From: Sphingomonas sp.
GTDB taxonomy: Bacteria; Pseudomonadota; Alphaproteobacteria; Sphingomonadales; Sphingomonadaceae
Length of the DNA: 64,000 nucleotides
Assembly: GCA_019753375.1 (NCBI GenBank)
Contig: JAIELC010000027.1
Location: forward strand, 1 to 64,000
Reading direction: 5' to 3'
The notes under the pieces are model-generated. The model saw only the letters and a list, made by a program, of their open reading frames with translations. It searched no databases and was not told the DNA's origin. Below are positions 37,455 through 44,901 of this stretch, one piece after another; position 1 is the stretch's first letter; every line of letters starts with the position of its first letter. The position numbers and the translations under genes were made by a program.

Positions 37455-40388
37455 ATGGGCTATGAAGGCCAGGATTTCGAAGCGCTTGCCGGATCGGTAA
37501 GCCCGGCATTCATCGAGTCGCTTTACGCGCGGTACAAGGCATCGCCCGACAGCGTCGAGCCGGCATGGCGGGCGCTGTTCGACGGGCTTGACGGGACGCC
37601 GCAAGCACCAAGCTGGGGTCATCCCGGCTGGCCCGGCAGCGCAACCGACGATCTGACCTCGGCGCTCGATCCGACCCAGATGGAGCCAGCGCCCAAGCCA
37701 ACGAAAAGCGGCGCGCCCAAGGCTGATGTCGCGCCCGTCGCCGCGCCGCAGCTCGATGTAACGCAGGCCGCGGCCGACTCGATCCGCGCGATGATGCTGA
37801 TCCGCACCTATCGGGTGCGCGGGCATCTGGCCGCCGATCTCGATCCGCTGGGCATTGCCCACCATGATCTGCCCGCCGATCTGACTCCCGAATATCACGG
37901 CTTTTCGGGTGCTGACCTTGATCGTCCGGTCTATCTTGGCGGCACGCTGGGCATGCAATGGGGCACCGTGCGCCAGATCGTCGAGATCCTGCGCCGCAAT
38001 TACTGCGGCAAGGTCGGCCTGGAATATATGCATATCGCCGATGTCGAGGAGCGCCGCTTCCTGCAGGAGCGGATGGAGGGCCAGGACAAGGCGATCGAAT
38101 TTTCGCCGATGGGCAAAAAGGCGATCCTCAACAAGGTGATCGAAGGCGAGCAGTGGGAGAAATTCTGCGCCCGCAAATATGTCGGCACCAAACGTTTCGG
38201 GCTTGATGGCGGCGAATCGATGATCCCCGCGCTTGAAGCGGTGATCAAATATGGCGGTCAGTTTGGTATCCGCGAAATTGTCTATGGCATGGCGCATCGC
38301 GGGCGACTGAACGTGCTGGCGAACGTGATGGCCAAGGCGTACCGCGTGATCTTCCACGAATTCGGCGGGGGTTCGGACAATCCGGATGATGTCGCGGGTT
38401 CCGGCGACGTGAAATACCATCTCGGCACCAGCACCGACCGCGAATTTGACGGCATCAATGTCCATATGTCGTTGGTTGCCAACCCATCGCATCTGGAAGC
38501 CGCCGACCCGGTCGTGCTCGGCAAGGTGCGCGCCATTCAGACGATTGCGGGCGATCTGGCCGATCACAGCGGCTCGCTGCCGGTGCTGATTCACGGCGAC
38601 GCGGCGTTTGCCGGGCAGGGCATCGTTTGGGAATGTCTGGGTTTTTCGGGAATTCGCGGCTATAATACGGGCGGTTGCCTGCACTTCATCATCAACAACC
38701 AGATCGGCTTCACGACCAGCCCGCAATTTGCGCGGTCCTCGCCCTATCCGTCCGACGTGGCCAAGGGTGTTCAGGCGCCGATCTTCCACGTGAATGGCGA
38801 TGATCCCGAAGCGGTGACGTTCGCGTGCAAGATGGCGATCGAGTTCCGCCAGCGCTTCAAACGCGACATCGTTATCGACATGTGGTGCTATCGCCGCTTT
38901 GGCCATAATGAAGGCGACGAGCCAAGTTTCACGCAGCCATTAATGTACGACCGCATCCGTAAGCATCCGCCGGTCAGCGATGTCTATGGCAAGAGACTGA
39001 TGGAGCAGGGCGTGGTCGATCAGGCATGGATCGACGGCGCGGTCAAAAGCTTCAACGACCTGCTTGAGGGCGAATTTGAAGCGGGCGCCAGCTATAAACC
39101 CAACAAGGCGGACTGGTTTGCGGGCCGCTGGTCAGGGCTGCACGCCCCCGCCGACGCGGAAAGCGCGCGGCGCAATGTAGAAACCGGCATCGACAAAAAG
39201 CTGTTCGATGCGCTGGGTCGCACGCTGACCACGGTCCCCGACACGGTGAAAATCCACAAGACGCTGGGCCGCGTGATCGATGCCAAGCGCGAGATGTTCA
39301 ATTCGGGCACCAATTTCGACTGGGCAACCGGCGAAGCGCTCGCGTTCGGATCGCTGCTGTCCGAAGGCTACGGCGTCCGCCTGTCGGGTCAGGACTCGGG
39401 GCGCGGGACCTTCAGCCAGCGTCATGCGGTGTGGGTCGATCAGACCGATGAGCACAAATATGTGCCGCTTCAGACCATCGAGCATGGCAGCTTCGAAGTA
39501 CTCGACAGCCCGTTATCGGAATATGGCGTGCTCGGCTTTGAATATGGCTATGCCCTTGCCGATCCAAAGACATTGGTGCTGTGGGAAGCGCAATTTGGCG
39601 ATTTCATGAACGGCGCGCAGATCATGATTGATCAGTTCATTGCCGCCGGCGAAGCCAAATGGCTGCGGGCCAACGGCCTCGTGATGCTGTTGCCGCACGG
39701 TTATGAAGGGCAGGGCCCTGAGCATAGCTCGGCGCGGATCGAACGCTTCCTTCAGCTCTGTGCGCAGGACAATATGCAGGTCGCCAATTGCACGACACCG
39801 GCGAATTATTTCCATCTGCTGCGGCGCCAGATGCACCGCCCGTTCCGCAAGCCGCTGATCGTCTTCACGCCGAAATCGCTGCTGCGTCACAAGCTGGCGG
39901 TATCGAAGGCAGAAGATTTCCAGGGCGAGGCACATTTCATGCGCATCCTGTCTGATCCGGCGGCGCCGGCGGACAAGGACGTCAGGCGCCTGGTGCTGTG
40001 TTCGGGCAAGGTGGCGTATGACCTGATGGAGGCACGTGACGCGGCGGGCGACACCAGCACCGCGATCGTGCGCCTGGAACAGCTTTATCCCTTCCCGGGG
40101 GATCCGCTTACCGTCCGGCTGAAGCGCATGGCCGCGCTGGAAGACGTGGTGTGGGCGCAGGAAGAACCAAAGAATAACGGCGCATGGAGCTTTGTTGAAC
40201 CGTTTATCGAGGAAAGCCTTGCCGCTGCCAAGACACAGGTCGCCCGGCCCCGTTATGCGGGCCGTGCTGCCTCTGCTTCGCCCGCAACGGGACTGATGAA
40301 ACGCCACCAGATGGAACAGGCCGCGCTTGTCGCCGACGCCCTGGGGCATAATGTTCGCGGGGAAATCCGGCGGACAAGAAAGACCTGA
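37455..40388 (+). CDS. sucA: 2-oxoglutarate dehydrogenase E1 component
   Basis: Thiamine-diphosphate-dependent decarboxylase of the oxoglutarate complex, 977 aa from ATG 37455 (MGYEGQDFEALAGSVSPAFIESLYARYK); in-frame ATGs at 37344 and 37437 lie in repeat-like spacer sequence. Typical segments: RTYRVRGHLAADLDPLG, GMAHRGRLNVLANV, GDAAFAGQGIVWE, the TPP-binding NNQIGFTTSP region, and the C-terminal LLPHGYEGQGPEHSSARIERFLQL. Followed after an 88-nt structured spacer by sucB. Confidence 0.97.
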   Translation: MGYEGQDFEALAGSVSPAFIESLYARYKASPDSVEPAWRALFDGLDGTPQAPSWGHPGWPGSATDDLTSALDPTQMEPAPKPTKSGAPKADVAPVAAPQLDVTQAAADSIRAMMLIRTYRVRGHLAADLDPLGIAHHDLPADLTPEYHGFSGADLDRPVYLGGTLGMQWGTVRQIVEILRRNYCGKVGLEYMHIADVEERRFLQERMEGQDKAIEFSPMGKKAILNKVIEGEQWEKFCARKYVGTKRFGLDGGESMIPALEAVIKYGGQFGIREIVYGMAHRGRLNVLANVMAKAYRVIFHEFGGGSDNPDDVAGSGDVKYHLGTSTDREFDGINVHMSLVANPSHLEAADPVVLGKVRAIQTIAGDLADHSGSLPVLIHGDAAFAGQGIVWECLGFSGIRGYNTGGCLHFIINNQIGFTTSPQFARSSPYPSDVAKGVQAPIFHVNGDDPEAVTFACKMAIEFRQRFKRDIVIDMWCYRRFGHNEGDEPSFTQPLMYDRIRKHPPVSDVYGKRLMEQGVVDQAWIDGAVKSFNDLLEGEFEAGASYKPNKADWFAGRWSGLHAPADAESARRNVETGIDKKLFDALGRTLTTVPDTVKIHKTLGRVIDAKREMFNSGTNFDWATGEALAFGSLLSEGYGVRLSGQDSGRGTFSQRHAVWVDQTDEHKYVPLQTIEHGSFEVLDSPLSEYGVLGFEYGYALADPKTLVLWEAQFGDFMNGAQIMIDQFIAAGEAKWLRANGLVMLLPHGYEGQGPEHSSARIERFLQLCAQDNMQVANCTTPANYFHLLRRQMHRPFRKPLIVFTPKSLLRHKLAVSKAEDFQGEAHFMRILSDPAAPADKDVRRLVLCSGKVAYDLMEARDAAGDTSTAIVRLEQLYPFPGDPLTVRLKRMAALEDVVWAQEEPKNNGAWSFVEPFIEESLAAAKTQVARPRYAGRAASASPATGLMKRHQMEQAALVADALGHNVRGEIRRTRKT

Positions 40389-40389
40389 T

Positions 40390-40457
40390 GTCCGATCCCT
40401 GCGTTCCTGCGAACGCAGCGTTTCGGACCGCAACCCTTGGCTCCTGCCGGCGCAGGA
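40390..40457. repeat. Two stable stem-loops in the sucA-sucB spacer
   Basis: Stem-loop one: CTGCGTTC-CTGC-GAACGCAG (40399-40418), itself enclosed by GTCCGA (40390-40395) and TCGGAC (40423-40428). Stem-loop two: TCCTGC-CGGC-GCAGGA (40442-40457), ending 19 nt before the sucB start. These look like REP-type elements. Confidence 0.65.
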
Positions 40458-40476
40458 ACACAGCAGGAAGTAGAAT

Positions 40477-41688
40477 ATGGCAACCGAAGTCAAAGTGCCC
40501 GTTCTGGGTGAATCGATCACCGAAGCAACTTTGGGCGAATGGCTCAAGCAGCCCGGCGATGCGGTCGCCCTGGATGAACCAGTCGCCAGTCTGGAAACCG
40601 ACAAGGTTACGGTGGAAGTCGGCGCGCCTGCCGCCGGCGTGATGGGCGAGCACGCCGTCAAGGTCGGCGACACGGTCGAAGTTGGCGCGATGATTGCGAC
40701 GATCGAGGCAGGCGGTGCGGCCGCTGCCACCCCAGCTGCAGCGCCGGTTGCCCCGGCGCCCGTCGCAGAGCCCACCGGTGATGCGGCCCCTGCCGCCTTG
40801 TCGCCCTCGGTGCGCCGCGCGGTGCTCGAAACCGGGGTTGATCCGTCGACCGTTACCGGCACCGGCAAGGATGGCCGGCTGACCAAGGACGACGTGCTTG
40901 CGGCGGCCAGCACCCCGGCTGCGGCAGCGCCTGCGGCCCCCGCCGCTAGCGTCGGTACCTCCCTGCCGAGCGCGGCCACCTCGGGCGCGCGCAAGGAAGA
41001 ACGTGTCCGCATGACGCGGCTGCGCCAGACCGTCGCCAAGCGACTGAAGGACGCCCAGAACACCGCTGCGATGCTCACCACGTTCAACGATGTCGACATG
41101 ACGGCGGTGATCGAGGCGCGCGCCAGGTACAAGGATCTGTTTGAAAAGAAGCACGGCGTCCGGCTGGGCTTTATGGGCTTTTTCGTGAAGGCCGCCTGCC
41201 TCGCGCTGAAGGATGTCCCCAGCGTCAACGCGCAGATCGACGGCGACGAGATCGTTTATCATGACTATGCCGATATTTCGGTTGCGGTCTCCGCCCCCAA
41301 CGGCCTTGTCGTTCCCGTCATCCGCGATGCCGACCAGCTGAGCGTTGCGGGCATCGAAAAGACAATCGGCGATTTTGGCAGGCGCGCCAAGGACGGCACG
41401 CTCAAGATGGAAGACATGAAGGGCGGCACCTTCACCATTTCCAACGGCGGCGTTTTCGGCAGCCTGATGTCGACGCCGATCATCAACCCGCCGCAGTCCG
41501 CCGTGCTGGGTTTGCACCGCATCGAAGACCGTCCGGTCGTCAAGAACGGCCAGATCGTCGCGCGTCCGATGATGTACCTCGCGCTCAGCTACGACCACCG
41601 TCTGATCGACGGGCGGGAAGCGGTGACGTTCCTCGTCGCGCTCAAGAATGCGATTGAGGACCCGACCCGGATCTTGATCGATTTGTGA
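40477..41688 (+). CDS. sucB: 2-oxoglutarate dehydrogenase E2 (dihydrolipoamide succinyltransferase)
   Basis: 403 aa core of the oxoglutarate dehydrogenase complex. N-terminal lipoyl domain ([22 protein letters not shown], lipoyl-lysine in [11 protein letters not shown] near residue 43), Ala/Pro-rich linker, peripheral-subunit-binding domain ([33 protein letters not shown]), a second linker, then the acyltransferase domain ending in the catalytic [16 protein letters not shown]. All domains present and in normal order. Confidence 0.97.
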   Translation: MATEVKVPVLGESITEATLGEWLKQPGDAVALDEPVASLETDKVTVEVGAPAAGVMGEHAVKVGDTVEVGAMIATIEAGGAAAATPAAAPVAPAPVAEPTGDAAPAALSPSVRRAVLETGVDPSTVTGTGKDGRLTKDDVLAAASTPAAAAPAAPAASVGTSLPSAATSGARKEERVRMTRLRQTVAKRLKDAQNTAAMLTTFNDVDMTAVIEARARYKDLFEKKHGVRLGFMGFFVKAACLALKDVPSVNAQIDGDEIVYHDYADISVAVSAPNGLVVPVIRDADQLSVAGIEKTIGDFGRRAKDGTLKMEDMKGGTFTISNGGVFGSLMSTPIINPPQSAVLGLHRIEDRPVVKNGQIVARPMMYLALSYDHRLIDGREAVTFLVALKNAIEDPTRILIDL

Positions 41689-41722
41689 TTGGTTCTTCGG
41701 AACACCCAACCGAAACCAAAGT

Positions 41723-41742
41723 GCGCCTGCCAACGCAGGCGC
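41723..41742. repeat. Perfect hairpin in the sucB-lpd spacer
   Basis: GCGCCTGC-CAAC-GCAGGCGC, eight paired bases and a tetraloop, 68 nt before lpd. Its arms share the CCTGC/GCAGG core with the sucA-sucB element, suggesting a dispersed repeat family. Confidence 0.65.
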
Positions 41743-41809
41743 CCAGGGCCCAATTTCTGCCCTGAAAACCCTGAGTTGCTGCTTGGGCAGGAACGCGACG
41801 GAGTGAACC

Positions 41810-43210
41810 ATGGCTGACTATGATTTCGACGTCCTGATCATCGGCTCTGGCCCCGGTGGCTATGTCGCGGCGATCCGCGCCGCGCAGCTCGGGCTGAAGA
41901 CCGCGTGTGTCGAAAGCCGCGAGACACTTGGCGGGACCTGCCTCAACGTCGGGTGCATCCCGTCCAAGGCGATGCTCCACGCGTCCGAATTCTTCAACGA
42001 TGCGGCGAACGGGATGATGGCGAAGCTGGGCATCAAGCTGGGGTCGGTCGAGCTCGATATGGACGCGCTCCATGCGCAGCGAAAGGATGCGGTCAAGCAG
42101 CTCACCGGCGGCATCGCGTTCCTGTTCAAAAAGAACAAGGTCGAATGGCTGAAGGGTCATGCCAGATTCACCGGCACCGACACGGTCGATGTGGCGGGCA
42201 CCAGCTACCGCGCAAAGAATATCGTCATTGCCACCGGATCGAGCGTGACCCCGCTGCCCGGCGTCGCGGTCGATAACACCGCGCAAGTGATCGTCGATTC
42301 GACCGGTGCGCTTGAGCTGGCGAAGGTACCCGAACATCTGGTCGTTATTGGCGGCGGCGTTATCGGGCTCGAGCTGGGATCGGTGTGGAAGCGGCTCGGA
42401 GCGAAAGTGACCTGTGTCGAGTATCTCGATCAGATCCTGCCCGGTTTCGACGGCGAGGTTCGCAAGGAATCGAACAAGGTTTTCAAAAAGCAGGGCATTG
42501 AATTCAAGCTGTCGACCAAGGTCACAGGCGTCATGGTGCACGATGGCAAGGCCACCGTCACGGTCGAACCCGCCGCCGGCGGCGCGGCCGAGACGATCGA
42601 AGCTGATTGCGTTCTCGTCTCGATCGGCCGCAAGCCCAATACCGATGGGTTGAACCTGGAAGTCACCGGCATCACCCCCAACAAACGCGGTCAGATCGAA
42701 ATCGATCACAGCTTTAAAACCGGCGTTCCCGGCATCTGGGCGATCGGTGATGTCGTCCCCGGCCCGATGCTGGCGCACAAGGCCGAGGATGAAGGAATTG
42801 CGGTGGCCGAGAATATCGCCGGGCTGACCGGTATCGTGAACCACGATGTCATCCCGTCGGTCGTCTATACCTGGCCCGAAATCGCGGGCGTTGGCCTGAC
42901 CGAAGAGCAGGCGACAGAAAAGGGCGCGGTTAAAATCGGCAAATTCCCGATGCTCGCCAACAGCCGGGCCAAGACCAACCACGAACCCGACGGTTTTGTG
43001 AAAGTAATCGCCGACGCCAAGACTGATCGTGTGATCGGCGTCTGGATGATCGCCAGTGTCGCCGGATCAATGATCGCGCAAGCGGCGCAGGCAATGGAAT
43101 TCGGCGCGACGAGTGAGGATATCGCCTATACCTGCCACGCGCATCCGACGCATGCCGAAGCGTTCAAGGAAGCGGCGATGGGCGTGCTGGGCAAGCCGAT
43201 TCATATTTAG
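41810..43210 (+). CDS. lpd: Dihydrolipoyl dehydrogenase (E3)
   Basis: 466 aa flavoprotein that reoxidises the lipoyl group of E2 and reduces NAD. FAD loop VLIIGSGPGGYVAAIRAAQLG, redox-active disulfide C44/C49 in GGTCLNVGCIPSK, NAD-binding VVIGGGVIGLELGSVWKRLG, second FAD motif WAIGDVVPGPMLAHKAEDEG, and C-terminal His-Glu pair in CHAHPTHAEAFKEA. Last gene of the TCA cluster; the next gene converges. Confidence 0.97.
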   Translation: MADYDFDVLIIGSGPGGYVAAIRAAQLGLKTACVESRETLGGTCLNVGCIPSKAMLHASEFFNDAANGMMAKLGIKLGSVELDMDALHAQRKDAVKQLTGGIAFLFKKNKVEWLKGHARFTGTDTVDVAGTSYRAKNIVIATGSSVTPLPGVAVDNTAQVIVDSTGALELAKVPEHLVVIGGGVIGLELGSVWKRLGAKVTCVEYLDQILPGFDGEVRKESNKVFKKQGIEFKLSTKVTGVMVHDGKATVTVEPAAGGAAETIEADCVLVSIGRKPNTDGLNLEVTGITPNKRGQIEIDHSFKTGVPGIWAIGDVVPGPMLAHKAEDEGIAVAENIAGLTGIVNHDVIPSVVYTWPEIAGVGLTEEQATEKGAVKIGKFPMLANSRAKTNHEPDGFVKVIADAKTDRVIGVWMIASVAGSMIAQAAQAMEFGATSEDIAYTCHAHPTHAEAFKEAAMGVLGKPIHI

Positions 43211-43232
43211 CGGCGCCTGCCGCGTTGCCGGG

Positions 43233-43637
43233 TCAGCTGGTCGGCTTTGCCATCAGCTTTTGCAGCGCCTGAATTGCTGCTGCACCGACGGCGTTGATCA
43301 TCGCGTCAGCCTCGAACGCGGGGCGCGGCGGTTCGTCATCGATGATCACGGCTTCTACCGTGCGTGCGGAGGGACGGGGCCCCTGGCCCGCTGTGGTCTG
43401 CGCATGCCTGTCCTTTGAACGGACCGCATTGGCGACGATGGCCGCGATCCCGGCCGTTGCGATTTCGCGCGTCGCCGCATCGCGCAGTGCCTCGATGCCC
43501 GTTTCAATCAGCCGCTCACCCGATTTGCGGAGCTCCTTGGGGAGTTTTACTGTGCCGATCTTCTTCGGCAGTTTGACCCGTCCGGTCTTACCCGGCGTAG
43601 CGGCAGCCTTTGCCGCCTTGTCTTTCTTTCGACTCAT
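43233..43637 (-). CDS. Small lysine-rich hypothetical protein
   Basis: 134 aa, no family recognised. The first ~40 residues are Lys/Ala-rich with VKLPK twice (GRVKLPKKIGTVKLPKELRK), giving strong positive charge. A helical Ala-rich middle follows (IEALRDAATREIATAGIAAIVANAV), then a Pro/Arg linker and a C-terminal helix (DAMINAVGAAAIQALQKLM). The basic tail suggests nucleic-acid or polyphosphate contact, or granule association, but this is inference. The start at 43637 is preceded by a palindrome overlapping a plausible promoter. Confidence 0.6.
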   Translation of the reverse strand: MSRKKDKAAKAAATPGKTGRVKLPKKIGTVKLPKELRKSGERLIETGIEALRDAATREIATAGIAAIVANAVRSKDRHAQTTAGQGPRPSARTVEAVIIDDEPPRPAFEADAMINAVGAAAIQALQKLMAKPTS

Positions 43638-43648
43638 GGCGCCCTCAC

Positions 43649-43674
43649 TACTGTATTATTTGTACAATACAGTA
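43649..43674 (-). promoter_or_regulatory. Candidate promoter overlapped by a 9-bp-arm palindrome, upstream of the lysine-rich gene
   Basis: TACTGTATT (43649-43657) and AATACAGTA (43666-43674) form perfect arms around eight bases. Read on the minus strand, a TTGTGT (-35-like, 43675-43680) and a TAATAC (-10-like) lie across it, so a protein bound here would block transcription. This is the most AT-rich patch nearby. The regulator is not known. Confidence 0.5.
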
Positions 43675-43817
43675 ACACAACCTGCGAGTCGAGAGACTTG
43701 TGAACCGGGAGAAGGCGAACGCTGGCGTTCGATGGCGACGTAGCCGTTTCGCCGGTCGATAATGCCGATGCGGACCAGATCCAGTGTCGCCGCGGTACCG
43801 GCATTCTTCAATACCAT
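43656..43817 (-). other. Short open frame, possible gene remnant, in the 346-bp gap
   Basis: 53 codons from an ATG at 43817 with regular coding look at its start (MVLKNAGTAATLDLVRIGIIDRRNG), running into the palindrome at its end. No family recognised and no ribosome site seen. The rest of the gap 43638-43983 holds the palindromes listed separately and nothing else I can identify. Confidence 0.2.
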
Positions 43818-43953
43818 GGTCGCAGCGAGGGATGGGCGAGGGGGGGAGGCCCGGAGTCAAGGCAGAGGGAGCTACGCCGACTCGTGCCGCGACCATGATA
43901 TCGTTAGCGAAGTTATGAGAGGTCAAGTGATTGTTCTATACGGGTTTTCGACC

Positions 43954-43965
43954 GTAATCGATTAC
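43954..43965. promoter_or_regulatory. GTAATCGATTAC palindrome just downstream of the LOV-HTH gene
   Basis: Perfect 12-bp palindrome 19 bp past the LOV-HTH stop codon. It shares its ATCGAT centre with a second palindrome on the other side of that gene. It may be a binding site, or chance. Confidence 0.3.
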
Positions 43966-43983
43966 CACCCGGTTACCAATGTG

Positions 43984-44607
43984 TCATAGTCCGGCTTCGA
44001 CGGCCAATCGGATCATATCGGCGGTGGTCGGTGTACCCAGCCGGTCCATCAGGATCGCGCGGTGCATTTTCACCGTTTTTTCCGACAAGCCCAGTTCGCC
44101 GGCAATCTGCTTGTTCAGCAACCCACTGGCGACCAGCTTGAGCACTTGCCACTGGCGTTGCGACAGCGATTTGACGAGTTCGGCCGCCTTCATCCGCCGC
44201 ATGCTGCTGGGCGTCGGGGATCCGGCCTCAATCTCGATCTGCGATCCGAGGAAATAGACCAATTCGTCGTCCTCGTCATAAAGCGGTGCCACCAGTACCG
44301 CGTTCCGAAACGGCGTACCGTCGCGCTTGTAGTTCAGGATTTCGACCAGAATGGGTTTGTGTTCACGCACGCTGCGGCTGATCTGTTGGGACAACCAGGG
44401 CTCGGTCGCCGGACCCGACAGGAATCGGCAATTGCGGCCGATAACATCTTCACGCGGATAGCCGGTCAATTCGCAAAACGCGTCGTTGCAGGCGACGATC
44501 GGATTGTCGGGCTGGCGCGGATCACTGACCACCGACGCGATCGGGCTATCATAGACCAGCCGCGTCAGCCGTTCCATCGTGGGATTTTCGTGCGTCAGTG
44601 ACGCCAT
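43984..44607 (-). CDS. LOV-HTH blue-light transcription factor (EL222-like)
   Basis: 207 aa. A PAS/LOV domain (residues ~12-127) with the flavin-adduct motif [10 protein letters not shown]60 being the photoreactive cysteine, and [34 protein letters not shown], very close to Erythrobacter EL222. A short linker, then a LuxR-type HTH ([35 protein letters not shown]). In EL222 blue light forms a cysteinyl-flavin adduct that frees the HTH to dimerise and activate transcription. The layout here is the same, so light-gated DNA binding is a strong inference. Divergent from uvrA across 294 bp. Confidence 0.93.
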   Translation of the reverse strand: MASLTHENPTMERLTRLVYDSPIASVVSDPRQPDNPIVACNDAFCELTGYPREDVIGRNCRFLSGPATEPWLSQQISRSVREHKPILVEILNYKRDGTPFRNAVLVAPLYDEDDELVYFLGSQIEIEAGSPTPSSMRRMKAAELVKSLSQRQWQVLKLVASGLLNKQIAGELGLSEKTVKMHRAILMDRLGTPTTADMIRLAVEAGL

Positions 44608-44719
44608 TACGCGTGATGCCCCATTGTTTGAACTCGTCGGCTACCATCCCCCAATGGCAGTGTGGATGTCGCAACAATGCCAGTCTTAGGGGACTGACGC
44701 CCAAAAAGCCAATGCTGCT

Positions 44720-44733
44720 TTACATCGATGTAA
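44720..44733. promoter_or_regulatory. TTACATCGATGTAA palindrome in the LOV-HTH / uvrA divergent region
   Basis: Perfect 14-bp palindrome, 113 bp upstream of the LOV-HTH start and 168 bp upstream of uvrA. A candidate operator for a dimeric regulator; whether the LOV-HTH protein itself binds cannot be told. Confidence 0.4.
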
Positions 44734-44878
44734 GCAACCCAGCCTTTCTGCGCAATGCGCGCACCAAATCGGCCGCCCGGCAACACCCGCTCGCGATCGG
44801 GCGGGGCAACGGATTGCCCCGAATCCCGGGTGGCGGGGCGCCGGCGGCATCCCTATCTGGGGACTGGAACTTCCAACA

Positions 44879-44893
44879 GAACATAAGTAGAAC
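44879..44893 (+). promoter_or_regulatory. LexA (SOS) box upstream of uvrA
   Basis: GAAC-ATAAGTA-GAAC matches the alphaproteobacterial LexA consensus GAAC/GTTC-N7 direct repeat exactly, and a third GAAC sits eight bases earlier (44867-44870). It ends eight bases before the uvrA ATG, so the transcript leader must be very short. Confidence 0.78.
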
Positions 44894-44901
44894 TTCGCTC
44901 T

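Noticed and set aside
37296..38906. 536-codon antisense frame over sucA
   Set aside because: No motif, composition of a shadow frame; sucA is unambiguous.
39513..41811. Two long antisense frames (571 and 535 codons) over sucA-sucB-lpd start
   Set aside because: They mirror the Ala/Pro linkers and catalytic domains of sucB; no recognised domain.
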